Source: CAZABG01 sp964483465
GTDB taxonomy: Bacteria > Chlamydiota > Chlamydiia > Chlamydiales > Parachlamydiaceae
Direction of reading: 5' to 3'
Assembly: GCA_964483465.1 (NCBI GenBank)
Contig: CAZABG010000011.1
Span: forward strand, 1-41,223
Length of the DNA: 41,223 nucleotides
Positions 1 through 8,562 of this stretch are shown here, one piece after another. A program made the position numbers and the translations under genes. Every line of letters starts with the position of its first letter. The stretch's first letter is position 1. The notes under the pieces were generated by a model. The model saw only the letters and a list, made by a program, of their open reading frames with translations. It was not told the DNA's origin and ran no database searches.

Positions 1-503
1 TACTTAAACGGATCCCATGCTCTCCCATACACCTTAAAATACGCCTCTTCAAAGGTTTCTGAATCTCTTACAAATGACATGTCGCTTGTCACATACGAAT
101 AAATTATTTTATTATTAAACCCTTTTACATATTTAATTTGACCCAGTGTATTTTCATTGGCTAAAAAATTGATAGAAATTTCAAGATTTTTATTTTCAAA
201 TGGAAAATTTCCAAGACTAGGCCTTAATTGAATATTTGTATTATAGGCATAAAGCAAATACTCCATAACTTCGACATACAATTTGCGTATTTGTTCCTTA
301 CTTAATTTTTCACAACTATTGAAATCATAGCTAACAATGTCAAGCTTAGGATTTAACTTTCCGCCACACCATCCACCTTTTAAACCCCACTCAGAGCTAA
401 TATTTTTTGAAAGCTCCTTACTTAAATTATTATTAATTTTAATGTGTTGAGGGGTACTTTCAAACAATGATCCAAATAGGATAGCTAAAAATAAACTATT
501 CAT
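1..503 (-). CDS. Exported Rhs-array paralog 1, putative immunity protein (3' end cut by window)
   Basis: Translates from ATG at 503 for 167 residues and runs off the window a few codons before its expected end. The N-terminus (MNSLFLAILFGSLFES) is a short hydrophobic Sec-type signal. The body carries the family signatures WGLKGGWCGGKLNP, IRKLYVEVMEYLLYAYNT and, near the C-terminus, SETFEEAYFKVYGRAWDPFKY. An AGGTG ribosome-binding site lies 4 nt before the ATG. It is the last visible copy of a five-gene tandem array downstream of an Rhs gene and is closest in sequence to the copy that touches rhs (2554-3087). A role as exported immunity protein is inferred from position only; no known domain is recognised. 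It could instead be a secreted partner or effector. Base composition is very AT-rich compared with housekeeping genes here. Confidence 0.8.
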   Translation of the reverse strand, partial: MNSLFLAILFGSLFESTPQHIKINNNLSKELSKNISSEWGLKGGWCGGKLNPKLDIVSYDFNSCEKLSKEQIRKLYVEVMEYLLYAYNTNIQLRPSLGNFPFENKNLEISINFLANENTLGQIKYVKGFNNKIIYSYVTSDMSFVRDSETFEEAYFKVYGRAWDPFK

Positions 504-559
504 CTTTCACCTAATATCAAGAGCATGTAAACAATATAATCTCTTTGAAAGCCAGCCAT
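500..559 (-). CDS. 19-codon micro-ORF, relic-like Rhs tail before array copy 1
   Basis: Reads MAGFQRDYIVYMLLILGER and stops at a TGA overlapping the next ATG (ATGA). The Rhs protein at 3084-8480 ends NYIEYSLELLRQR and overlaps its downstream partner in the same way. Aligned from the first Tyr, 6 of the last 12 residues are identical. A GGTGA Shine-Dalgarno-like sequence lies 6 nt upstream of the ATG. I see two compatible readings: a degraded rhs 3' end carried along by duplication, and a leader peptide kept for translational coupling. Expression is unproven. Confidence 0.5.
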   Translation of the reverse strand: MAGFQRDYIVYMLLILGER

Positions 560-598
560 CTAATTTCACCATTGAATCAAGACAAATATCTGAAAAAA

Positions 599-1144
599 CT
601 AAGGGCGCTCGCTTTTTTGACAATCCCCGTACTTAAACGGATCCCACGCCCTCCCATACACCTTAAAGTATGCCTCTTCGAAGGTTTCGGTTTCTCTGCC
701 ATGAACTCTTTCATTCGTAACGTAATAAAATATCACCTTATCCCTAAAACTAACTATAGCATCTATCTGACCTAACTTATCTTCATTCGGGGTTAAATAA
801 AGAACGATTTGAATATTCTTGGGCAAGTATGGATAATTGCTGTAGCTATCCTTAAGGGATTGATTGCTGTTATAAGATGCCAATAAGTAATCGACGATAT
901 CTACGAATAATTTTCTTGCCGAATCTTTATCAGTCACACAAGAATCGTTCTTTGTTCGAAATGTATAACTTACTATTTCTAAAGTAGGATTAAGCTTTCC
1001 TCCATCCATTCCTCCTGACAATTCCCAGCATGAATTAATATTTTTAGATAAACTTCTACTAAATTGGTTATTTAACCTTTCATGGGAGGAGGGTGAATCA
1101 AACAAAGATCCCATAAAAAATATAGCAAAAAATAAACTATTCAT
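599..1144 (-). CDS. Exported Rhs-array paralog 2, putative immunity protein
   Basis: 181 residues. It begins with a hydrophobic signal-like segment (MNSLFFAIFFMGSLFDS) and ends with the family hallmark ETFEEAYFKVYGRAWDPFKYGDCQKSERP-type tail, in which YFKVYGR, WDPFKYG and CQK are shared by all complete copies. The middle is much more variable than the last 30 residues. The start is supported by GAGTGA three bases before the ATG, which also ends the upstream micro-ORF. It is one of five tandem copies with ~650-bp periodicity behind an Rhs gene. Immunity function is inferred from context. Variable middle with constant tail fits proteins adapting to different partners, but I recognise no Pfam family and cannot exclude a secreted function. 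Confidence 0.85.
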   Translation of the reverse strand: MNSLFFAIFFMGSLFDSPSSHERLNNQFSRSLSKNINSCWELSGGMDGGKLNPTLEIVSYTFRTKNDSCVTDKDSARKLFVDIVDYLLASYNSNQSLKDSYSNYPYLPKNIQIVLYLTPNEDKLGQIDAIVSFRDKVIFYYVTNERVHGRETETFEEAYFKVYGRAWDPFKYGDCQKSERP

Positions 1145-1147
1145 CTT

Positions 1148-1195
1148 TCACTCAATTAAAGTGTAATCAATATAATCTCTTTGACGGCCATTCAT
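1148..1195 (-). CDS. 15-codon micro-ORF before array copy 2
   Basis: Reads MNGRQRDYIDYTLIE, followed by TGA, three bases and the ATG of the next gene. It shares the RDYIDY-L core with the two sister micro-ORFs and with the Rhs C-terminus (NYIEYSLEL). The start has a good Shine-Dalgarno, GGGGAG at 1201-1206, 5 nt upstream. Unlike its sisters it stops early, in a different frame from the ATGA overlap. That suggests a frameshifted relic, or a leader peptide tolerant of small changes. Confidence 0.45.
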   Translation of the reverse strand: MNGRQRDYIDYTLIE

Positions 1196-1245
1196 TTAAA
1201 CTCCCCATTCAGCATTAAAAATTGAATCAAGACAAAAGAACCTAA

Positions 1246-1794
1246 TTATCTCAAAAAGAGTTTAGGACTCTCGTCCTTTTGACAGACCCCATACTTAAAC
1301 GGATCCCAATCCCTACCATACACCTTAAAGTACGCATCTTCAAAGGTTTCTTTGTCGTAAAGAATAGCTCCATCAATGGTAACATAATAGAAAAAAATTT
1401 TATTCTTAAAATTAATGATGTTCTGAATTTGATTTACATCAACATTAGAACTAAATCTAATATTTAACTGAACGTTATGAATTGAAAATGGGAAATTACT
1501 ATATTTATGCTTTAGATTTTCATTAGAATTATATGCATATAGGATATACTCAACTACTTCTATAAACAATTTTCTTCCTTCTTCTTTTGAAGTAGGCATT
1601 TTAGAATAAAATTGATAACTTACTTCTTCCAAAACTGGATTGAATTTCCCACCATTTAAGAATCCATCTATATTCCAACTTTTCTTAATATTTGAAGAAA
1701 TAGCCTTGGATAATTTTTGATTACACGATACGTGACTGTAATCGCCTGCAAATAGATTTATTCCAATACTTAAAAATGCTATTAATTTCTTCAT
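1246..1794 (-). CDS. Exported Rhs-array paralog 3, putative immunity protein
   Basis: 182 residues with the clearest Sec signal of the family (MKKLIAFLSIGINLFAGDYS; Lys-Lys then a hydrophobic stretch and a small-residue cleavage region). Conserved family positions are WNIDGFLNGGKFNP, EEGRKLFIEVVEYILYAYNS and ETFEDAYFKVYGRDWDPFKYGVCQK. Its start overlaps the stop of a 19-codon micro-ORF (ATGA), with AGGTG four bases before the ATG. A hand count of 1501-1560 inside the gene gives about 23% G+C, far below thrS in the same window (about 52% for 14101-14160). This supports foreign origin or relaxed composition. Function is unknown; immunity against the neighbouring Rhs protein is an inference. Confidence 0.85.
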   Translation of the reverse strand: MKKLIAFLSIGINLFAGDYSHVSCNQKLSKAISSNIKKSWNIDGFLNGGKFNPVLEEVSYQFYSKMPTSKEEGRKLFIEVVEYILYAYNSNENLKHKYSNFPFSIHNVQLNIRFSSNVDVNQIQNIINFKNKIFFYYVTIDGAILYDKETFEDAYFKVYGRDWDPFKYGVCQKDESPKLFLR

Positions 1795-1850
1795 CTTTCA
1801 CCTAATTGCAAGAGCATGTAATCAATAAAATCTCTTCGAAAGTCAGCCAT
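1791..1850 (-). CDS. 19-codon micro-ORF, relic-like Rhs tail before array copy 3
   Basis: Reads MADFRRDFIDYMLLQLGER and ends in an ATGA overlap with the next gene. Against the Rhs end NYIEYSLELLRQR, the segment DFIDYMLLQLGER matches identically or conservatively at N/D, Y/F, I, E/D, Y, L, L, Q/E and R. It has the same length as the micro-ORF at 500-559. Its upstream GGTGA is in the same place. See the separate finding. Confidence 0.5.
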   Translation of the reverse strand: MADFRRDFIDYMLLQLGER

Positions 1851-1889
1851 CTAATTTCACCATTGAATCAAGCTTAATATCTGAAAAAA

Positions 1890-2426
1890 CTAAGGGCACT
1901 CGCTTTTTTGACAGTCGCCGTACTTAAACGGATCCCACGCCCTCCCATATACCTTAAAGTATGCCTCTTCGAAGGTTTCAACTTCAGATTTATAAGAATG
2001 ATCTTCAATTGAATAAATATAGAATACCTTATTTCTCAGTCCATTTACGTACTTAATTTTGCCAATATCATTTTCATTTGGATCAAATATTATATAGATT
2101 TCAACATTATTATGAATAAATGGATAATTACTTAATTTGTCTCTTAATTTTAAACTAGTGTTGTAAACGAATAGAGTATATTCCACAACATCAACATACA
2201 ATTTTCTTATTTCAGCTTTGTTTAATGATTTTTTCGAATGATATTCATAACTAACTACTTCTATTTTTGGATCAAATTTCCCGCCATTCAAATGTCCATT
2301 TAAACACCAATTAGATTGAATATTTTGAGATATATGTTTACTAAGCTTAGTACTTACATTTAAATGCCCTGTTCCAGCAAACACGACATTAAATAAAGCC
2401 AGTAAAAATCCAACTAACCATTTCAT
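1890..2426 (-). CDS. Exported Rhs-array paralog 4, putative immunity protein
   Basis: 178 residues from the ATG at 2426, where a signal peptide begins (MKWLVGFLLALFNVVFAG). The frame stays open upstream to a GTG at 2498 (adding MKNNFDIIMWSNTYEQYLRIDSS); I chose the shorter start because it puts the signal at the N-terminus. The extension contains TYEQYL, faintly like the RDYIDYML core of the sister micro-ORFs, so here the micro-ORF may have fused in frame. There is no Shine-Dalgarno before 2426. A perfect TATAAT lies at about 2473-2478 in the upstream leader, so this copy may have its own promoter. The C-terminal YFKVYGRAWDPFKYGDCQK tail is typical of the family. Confidence 0.8.
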   Translation of the reverse strand: MKWLVGFLLALFNVVFAGTGHLNVSTKLSKHISQNIQSNWCLNGHLNGGKFDPKIEVVSYEYHSKKSLNKAEIRKLYVDVVEYTLFVYNTSLKLRDKLSNYPFIHNNVEIYIIFDPNENDIGKIKYVNGLRNKVFYIYSIEDHSYKSEVETFEEAYFKVYGRAWDPFKYGDCQKSECP

Positions 2427-2553
2427 TTTGCTTGAATCAATCCTTAAATATTGTTCGTAAGTGTTAGACCACATTATTATATCAAAATTATTTTTCACTT
2501 TTTAGTTTAAACACTTGAACCGGCACTAAAGAAATTGTTTGACTGAAAAACAA

Positions 2554-3087
2554 TTAAGGACATTCGCCCTTTTGACACCCATACTTAAATGGATCCCATA
2601 CTCTCCCATACACCTTAAAGTAGGCCTCTTCGAAGGTTTCTTCATCTCTTACATAAGACATGTCATCAGTAAAGTAAGCAAAAATTACTTTATCTTGAAA
2701 GCCTCTGACATATTTTATTTTTCCTACTTTACTCTCATTCGCAGGAAAATTGATTGTTATTTGAAGGTTTCTATTTCTAAATGGAAACTCACCTAAACTA
2801 CTCCTAAGCTTATCATTCGTATTGTAAACGTAGAGCATATATTCAATTACTTCCACATACAGTTTCCGAATATCATCTTTTTCTAAAGATTCATTTGAAT
2901 CATAATTAAATCGAACAATATCCAATGTTGGATTTAACTTACCGCCACACCATCCACCTTCTAAACCCCATTCAGAGGATAAATTGTCTGAAATAATTTT
3001 ACTTAGGATTCCATTCAATCTCACGTGGTCAGGAGTTGTATCAAACAAAGATCCCATAAAAAAAATAGCTAGATATAAATAATTCAT
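2554..3087 (-). CDS. Rhs-coupled exported paralog 5, likely cognate immunity protein
   Basis: 177 residues. N-terminal hydrophobic segment MNYLYLAIFFMGSLFDT; family motifs WGLEGGWCGGKLNP, IRKLYVEVIEYMLYVYNT and EEAYFKVYGRVWDPFKYG. Its ATG overlaps the TGA of the Rhs gene (ATGA, 3084-3087), so translation is probably coupled. That arrangement is the normal one for toxin C-terminus/immunity pairs of polymorphic toxins (established knowledge), making this copy the best candidate for the cognate immunity protein. The signal peptide implies it would act outside the cytoplasm, as expected if the partner toxin is Sec-exported. The molecular activity is unknown. Confidence 0.85.
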   Translation of the reverse strand: MNYLYLAIFFMGSLFDTTPDHVRLNGILSKIISDNLSSEWGLEGGWCGGKLNPTLDIVRFNYDSNESLEKDDIRKLYVEVIEYMLYVYNTNDKLRSSLGEFPFRNRNLQITINFPANESKVGKIKYVRGFQDKVIFAYFTDDMSYVRDEETFEEAYFKVYGRVWDPFKYGCQKGECP

Positions 3088-6000
3088 CGTTGTCTCAAAA
3101 GTTCTAAAGAGTATTCAATGTAATTTTCATGATGTGCCTTAGAATATACAGCATTATCATATAAGTGATCTAAAAATGGCATGCCATGTCCCTTCTCAAT
3201 TTTATTACGAGAATCAGGATTTAAAAAATTCATTACCCTACTAGCAATTGTTACACCATCACGACTGCTCATTGTAGCGCTGTAATCATACTTTGCATTT
3301 GAAGGAAGCCGTGGAGGAGCAAGATAGTTTGCGTAAAAAAGGGCGGGGTTAGCGCCTTTCGATATGGCGTTTTCTATCGCATTCTGTAAAACCAGGCAGC
3401 CGCGGCTAAAGGCATCGCAGATTATTTGTCCGCCGGTTGATGCGACATACTGAGCGCCGCCAATCAACCCCTCGGTTAGAAGTTGCGAGGCGTGCGTGGG
3501 GATGCCAAGAAAGTCTAAAATAGAGTTGCATAAATCCGCGACAGGCCCATGGTCAGCGGAATGAAATCCGTAGACTTCAAGATTGCCTAAAGCCATGCAG
3601 GTATTTTGCATCCTTTCATGCAATTGTTCCGCTTTCGTTTCGATCCCAGTGAGTTCTATGTTTAAGTTTGGATTAGGTATGTCTCCGCAAATGTACCAAT
3701 GGGAGTGGGTTTCACGATAAGTCGGAGTGTAGCCTCGATAGGTTCCATGCTCGATCATATAAAACGGGATTTTGAAGGCATCTTTCACGATAGGAACGTG
3801 AGGAAGCGCATTATGGGCAAGCCATTGGCCGCCGCGGCCTGCATATCGAAATCCTTCACGGACGGCTCTGCCGCCGGCGCAAATACCATCTCTAAGCGCA
3901 CGGCCGGCGCGGCTAACGCCATCTGAAACGTAGTCCCATGTCGATCTTGCCGCACTGCAAAGACTATCCCACGCGGAAGATATTCTATCGCACGTTCTAT
4001 CCCAGAAGGAGCGATCATCGTCAAGGAGGCCGTAGAGATCGAAAGAGAGGAGAGGCGAATTATGTAGGTAAGCATAAAGATTAGGGCCATCCTCAAAACC
4101 GATCGGATCGGGAGTCAAAAAGCGGCCGATTTCCGGGTCATAGAACCTTCTGCCAAAGTTGATAAAGCCCGTTTCATCGTCAAATCGTTTCGACGCAAAA
4201 CGCCAAGGATTTGGATGATCATCTGACGAAAGGATTTCTCCAAAGGCAGTATAGGCATAAGAAGCTGCGACCTCGTTTTGCGTATTCAAAAGCTTGATCA
4301 CGTTCCCGCTATGATCATGGATAGGGACATAAGTCGAACCCGCTATCTCGCAAATAACGGCCGCGCCGATTTCAGCCCCATGGCCATTTCCTAAGACCCT
4401 TAAATCAAGAAACGCGCCATTTCTCATCGAACCGATCTCGTTCTGCCCCTGATAGACATAGAGGGTGTCGTTTTTCATGATACGGCGATTAAACGCGTCG
4501 TAGGCGTAGGTCGTGATATTTCCATTTGTATTCACTTCTATCAAACGATCAAGCGCATCATATTTATAAGTTGTAAGCGAGTCAGGCGTTCGTTTTTCTA
4601 TCCGGTTTCCATTACGGTCGTACTTATACGTCGTCTCCCCTTGGGACAAGAGCTGGTTTAAACTGTTATGGGTATAAACTTGATCGTTTTTGAAAAGACG
4701 ATTATGAAGCGAATCATACCCATAATGATGGGAAGGATCATTGACAAGCTGGTTAAGGTCGTTATATTGATAGCTCCTCATCTCGTCATTTAGTTTATGC
4801 TGCGTTAAATTACCGCAACGGTCATAGACGAAGTCGTTTTCAACAAAATGGGGGGCGGTAATAGAAAGATAGCGCCCCTTTTGATCATAATAGGCTAAGG
4901 ACTTATCGCCTGTCGCAAGTTTAGAATAGGTTGGCGATCCGCCTAAATTATAGAGCTCATAAGTGTGGGTATACTGTTTACGCTTAATCGTTTTTATACG
5001 CTTGCCGTCAAAGGTGTAATCGATCGATGAAGCATCAGGCAGGACAACCTTTTCAATCCTTCCAAAAGAGTCTATCCCATAATTTTGGGTAAGACCATTT
5101 TGTAGAACTTCCTCTGTAAGCTCTTTATAAGCGTTGTAGGAAAAACGCTGCACTTGATTGCGTTTAGCGTCTAAAATCGAGACAGGCTGTTTATTGAGGT
5201 TGTAAGAATAAACATATTCAAATGAGTTATCGGAAGCATTATGCCTTTCAAGCAGGCCTGATTCGTTATACGACATTTTGATTGAAACGCCATCATTTTT
5301 GATCGTCTCAATCCTTTGACCAAAAGCATTATAAAAGTGTCTTTCCCGTTTTTGATCGACCTCTCCCGCGCCTTGCGTCAATGAAATCAGCCGTCCCATG
5401 GCATCATATTCCATTAAATGGGAAACGGTTTTTTTGACCTCTCCATCAATAATGTTATAGTGAATCGTTTTAACGAGATTGCCCTGAATATTATAGACAT
5501 TTTCCTGCTTAGCGATGAGGGTGCCGATAGGGTTATATCGGCATGTTTTTGCCACTTTTCCACGGGTATTGAGGGTAGTAACAAGCCGATTGCCTTTTGG
5601 ATCGGTAACGGTCGTTTCAAGCACGCGATGATTTAAAGTATCGAGCGCCTGAAAATTGTAGCTTAAATGCGATTCAAGACCCTCTTGATCAATAATTCTT
5701 GTTGGCAACCCTTTTGCATTGTACTCAGTGAAAATCACGCTTTCTGTATTGATGTAATTATATACACGCGATTTATGCCCAGACTCATCGTAGACATATC
5801 GGACGAGGCTTTGAAGTTTGCCCGATTGATTCTCCTCGAGCTCTTCTATAACCCTATCAAGAAGGTCATACTTAAAACGTTTTACGATCATTCCATCATC
5901 GCTTGCGATCAGTCTTCCGAAGGAGTCGTAAGTGTAATTTTTATAACGCTCGCCGCATTGCTCTTTTATGAGACACCCTGCTGCATCGTATTCATAAGTT

Positions 6001-8480
6001 GTTGTTAATCCATTATCAATCGTCTTTAAGCGATGATAGGCATTATATTCATGCGTGATAATGCCAAGCGATTTTCCGGAGGGAGCGACTTCCTCTTCAC
6101 GAATTAGCCGATTTTGTAGATCGTAGGCATAAAGGAATGAGCGTCCATCGACTCCCGTTTTTCGCACAAGATTTCCTTCAAGACTATATTCAAACGTTTC
6201 AATGGATCCATCGGACCTTTCTACACGATAAGGCTTGCCTCTAACGGTAAACAGGGTTTTAGTCTCATTCCCCATGCTATCAATGATTTTAATGGGAAAT
6301 CCAAGCTCGTTATATGCGGAAGCGACCGTTGGCCTTTCACCTGACTCCGTTTCCGGGTAGATCGTTTTTACTAGACGATCAAGCTCATCGTAAACATAGT
6401 TTGTGACGTTGCCGAACGTATCAATATCGGCAATTTTATTCCCCATGATATCATACTGGTACCGCTTTGTTAGGACTTCCCCCGAAGCGAGCACCTCACG
6501 TTCTGCAATCAAGCGATTTTCAAGGTCATATTCATATTCAAAATGGATATCTTTACGAGGCCCTTGAGCGTAAACTAGTCTATCTACAGCATCGTATCTC
6601 TTCACATATTCATTTCCTAAAGGATCAATGTGAAGGGTGACATTTCCATGTGCATCATAATTCCAGAACTGAACATGCTTTAACTCTTCGTTAGCGCCAT
6701 AATTGCGCTCTTCGATGACTTCACCTGTTATCAAGTACTTTCGCTCAATGCGGCTCACCAACTGCTTTTCTTTCGTCTTTGGATCAAGAACATGGCAGTC
6801 AATTCTTTCAGGCAAGCCCACCGGCATTTCCTTGCGCAAGGTAAAGGTAACGATTTTTCTCTCGCTAACGCCTGTTAGATCATTTTCATCCATTGAAGAG
6901 CCGTCGTCTTCAATTACCTGATTTAAAACAGTCGTCGCTGCATCGTAACTTCTGAACTCGCGTTTCTTAATAACCCCATGCTCGCGATAATAGCTCGCCT
7001 TTACCAAAGAAGATTGCGGCATATAGGTCTTTAAGGTACTTCTGCCATTATCTTCCCAGGTCAATTTTGGGTTATTTGCAAAATCGAGATAATTTTCATG
7101 ATGAATAAAGATCGTTTGAGGCTGACCAGAGCCAACAAAATCGCCGACAAGTTTTTCTAAAGAAACGTTATTCTTCTGATCATATTCATAAAATAATGAG
7201 TAGATCGATTGACCGTCTTTCCCCTTCACCTCTTTTCGAACTAAATTCCCTTCAAAATGGGTGTTTCGTGGTCCATAAGTAAACTCTTCCCTAATGTACG
7301 GAATGCCATTTGCAAAATACCTTATCTCAACCAACCTCGATTTATCATTTACGATGTAAGACTTTTTATTACCGTTACCGTCCGTTACAAAAGTTAATTT
7401 ATCTTTATAATCAAATTGATATAGGACCCTATCGTTGTGATTAACTCGAAGCGCCTTTACCTTGTTATTTTTAAAGCGATCTCCTGGTCCGTGATAGTCG
7501 ATACTAAGCTTAAGATCTCCAACACGTTTAGTTGAAATCTTACCATTGTGTTCGCCGTCTGGTAGTAAGTAATCGTAGTGTATATCGGGTTTACGACTTG
7601 ATTTGACCTTAGTTAAAAAATAGTAAGTAGAATAGTAGCTGTGATCATGATAGAAGTAATCAACCTTTTGACCATCAGATCCGTAAATGTGAATACTTGG
7701 AGATCTGTGATTTACAATATTTGTTTGGTTAATCTTCTCAACCCAAAAAGACGATGCAGTTAAATTATTGGGTAAAATTAATGCCATTTTTTTAAAAGGA
7801 AATCTATGTCTTAAATCATATAGTTCTGTTCCAAGCTTAAATTCATATCTATATTTGATTCCGTTTGAACGAATACGCTCTTTCGGATATGTATAAGCAG
7901 TTTTATGAAAAGTAAATCCCTTGGCATAGCCTTGAAACGTATATTTATCTCCGCTCCCTTCCTGCACGTGCACATCATTACTGTCTGATTCTTTAAGCCT
8001 TCTATTATCGGAAAAATATATCTTCGTATTTTTAGGGTTTGTTTTCCCTGAAAGAAAAGAGCTACCAGCATTTGTAAAACCAACAAGATAATTCATGCTG
8101 TGGACATAGTTCTTTCCCTCCTTAACATACATATCAGATGAAAGAACAGTTCCGCCTTCTCCACCGCTAAATGAAACCCAATTTGTGCTACTTAGATCAT
8201 CTCGGTATGAATATATATAATGCTGGTAACTCCAGGTCCAACCTTCGTTGCAGAATGACTTTTGGATAGCTTTTGAGGAAACATAGTTTCTAGATAAGAG
8301 TAAGGGTTCAGGCCCCGCAATGCACATGTCGACTTCATGATCTATAAAATCACCTGTAATTACGTTAACATGGCCTCCAACTATTCCTGAATTTATTGCA
8401 TGGAAATTTGAAACGATACTGGTTTCATCATTTGCGTATATGCATACAACTGCGATCAAAGGGAAAAAAAATCGTTTCAT
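3084..8480 (-). CDS. Rhs/YD-repeat polymorphic toxin-like protein
   Basis: 1798 residues. A Sec signal (MKRFFFPLIAVVCIYAND) is followed by an Rhs N-terminal segment (GGHVNVITGDFIDHEVDMCI), dozens of YD repeats (e.g. YEYDLENRLIAE, YQYDIMGNKIADID, YDAFNRRIM) and a typical core end at about 1426-1485 (RRFYDPEIGRFLTPDPIGF...NLYAYLHNSPLLSFDLYGL). The motif P-x4-D-x-x-G-L marks where Rhs shells autoproteolyse, with DLYGL here instead of DPxGL. The variable tip is residues ~1486-1798. It has amphipathic Arg/Ala-rich repeats, then a region with DAFSRG (Ser ~1692) and KGHGMPFLDH (His ~1765/1772) that loosely recalls a serine hydrolase; this is inference. No PAAR motif or T6SS genes are seen. Start ATG has GGAG 7 nt upstream. 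It is followed by the exported paralog array and likely cotranscribed with the first copy. Confidence 0.9.
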   Translation of the reverse strand: MKRFFFPLIAVVCIYANDETSIVSNFHAINSGIVGGHVNVITGDFIDHEVDMCIAGPEPLLLSRNYVSSKAIQKSFCNEGWTWSYQHYIYSYRDDLSSTNWVSFSGGEGGTVLSSDMYVKEGKNYVHSMNYLVGFTNAGSSFLSGKTNPKNTKIYFSDNRRLKESDSNDVHVQEGSGDKYTFQGYAKGFTFHKTAYTYPKERIRSNGIKYRYEFKLGTELYDLRHRFPFKKMALILPNNLTASSFWVEKINQTNIVNHRSPSIHIYGSDGQKVDYFYHDHSYYSTYYFLTKVKSSRKPDIHYDYLLPDGEHNGKISTKRVGDLKLSIDYHGPGDRFKNNKVKALRVNHNDRVLYQFDYKDKLTFVTDGNGNKKSYIVNDKSRLVEIRYFANGIPYIREEFTYGPRNTHFEGNLVRKEVKGKDGQSIYSLFYEYDQKNNVSLEKLVGDFVGSGQPQTIFIHHENYLDFANNPKLTWEDNGRSTLKTYMPQSSLVKASYYREHGVIKKREFRSYDAATTVLNQVIEDDGSSMDENDLTGVSERKIVTFTLRKEMPVGLPERIDCHVLDPKTKEKQLVSRIERKYLITGEVIEERNYGANEELKHVQFWNYDAHGNVTLHIDPLGNEYVKRYDAVDRLVYAQGPRKDIHFEYEYDLENRLIAEREVLASGEVLTKRYQYDIMGNKIADIDTFGNVTNYVYDELDRLVKTIYPETESGERPTVASAYNELGFPIKIIDSMGNETKTLFTVRGKPYRVERSDGSIETFEYSLEGNLVRKTGVDGRSFLYAYDLQNRLIREEEVAPSGKSLGIITHEYNAYHRLKTIDNGLTTTYEYDAAGCLIKEQCGERYKNYTYDSFGRLIASDDGMIVKRFKYDLLDRVIEELEENQSGKLQSLVRYVYDESGHKSRVYNYINTESVIFTEYNAKGLPTRIIDQEGLESHLSYNFQALDTLNHRVLETTVTDPKGNRLVTTLNTRGKVAKTCRYNPIGTLIAKQENVYNIQGNLVKTIHYNIIDGEVKKTVSHLMEYDAMGRLISLTQGAGEVDQKRERHFYNAFGQRIETIKNDGVSIKMSYNESGLLERHNASDNSFEYVYSYNLNKQPVSILDAKRNQVQRFSYNAYKELTEEVLQNGLTQNYGIDSFGRIEKVVLPDASSIDYTFDGKRIKTIKRKQYTHTYELYNLGGSPTYSKLATGDKSLAYYDQKGRYLSITAPHFVENDFVYDRCGNLTQHKLNDEMRSYQYNDLNQLVNDPSHHYGYDSLHNRLFKNDQVYTHNSLNQLLSQGETTYKYDRNGNRIEKRTPDSLTTYKYDALDRLIEVNTNGNITTYAYDAFNRRIMKNDTLYVYQGQNEIGSMRNGAFLDLRVLGNGHGAEIGAAVICEIAGSTYVPIHDHSGNVIKLLNTQNEVAASYAYTAFGEILSSDDHPNPWRFASKRFDDETGFINFGRRFYDPEIGRFLTPDPIGFEDGPNLYAYLHNSPLLSFDLYGLLDDDRSFWDRTCDRISSAWDSLCSAARSTWDYVSDGVSRAGRALRDGICAGGRAVREGFRYAGRGGQWLAHNALPHVPIVKDAFKIPFYMIEHGTYRGYTPTYRETHSHWYICGDIPNPNLNIELTGIETKAEQLHERMQNTCMALGNLEVYGFHSADHGPVADLCNSILDFLGIPTHASQLLTEGLIGGAQYVASTGGQIICDAFSRGCLVLQNAIENAISKGANPALFYANYLAPPRLPSNAKYDYSATMSSRDGVTIASRVMNFLNPDSRNKIEKGHGMPFLDHLYDNAVYSKAHHENYIEYSLELLRQR

Positions 8481-8562
8481 GTCAGCACTCCGTGACGTTA
8501 AAAACGAAAGTTTTAATTTAGAATATTAGATTATTTCAACGAGAAAAATGAAATTTTAAGAA

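Larger units (their letters stand above)
1..3087 (-). repeat. Tandem gene array, ~650-bp unit, five copies
   Basis: The 3' ends of successive genes recur at about 599, 1246, 1890 and 2554, intervals of 647, 644 and 664 bp. The most conserved parts are the last ~90 bp of each gene and the spacer next to it; for example the spacers at 504-598 and 1795-1889 are nearly identical. The middle of each gene has diverged strongly. Array growth by unequal crossing-over between the conserved ends is inferred. The array continues past position 1. Confidence 0.85.

Noticed and set aside
3699..4096. Open frames on both strands in the GC-richer part of the Rhs tip
   Set aside because: They overlap the well-supported rhs frame, have no ribosome-binding sites and encode low-complexity Ala/Arg-rich peptides; they are by-products of composition.
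3084..8480. Reading the Rhs protein as a T6SS-delivered effector
   Set aside because: No PAAR motif or VgrG/Hcp neighbours are visible and the N-terminus is a Sec signal.
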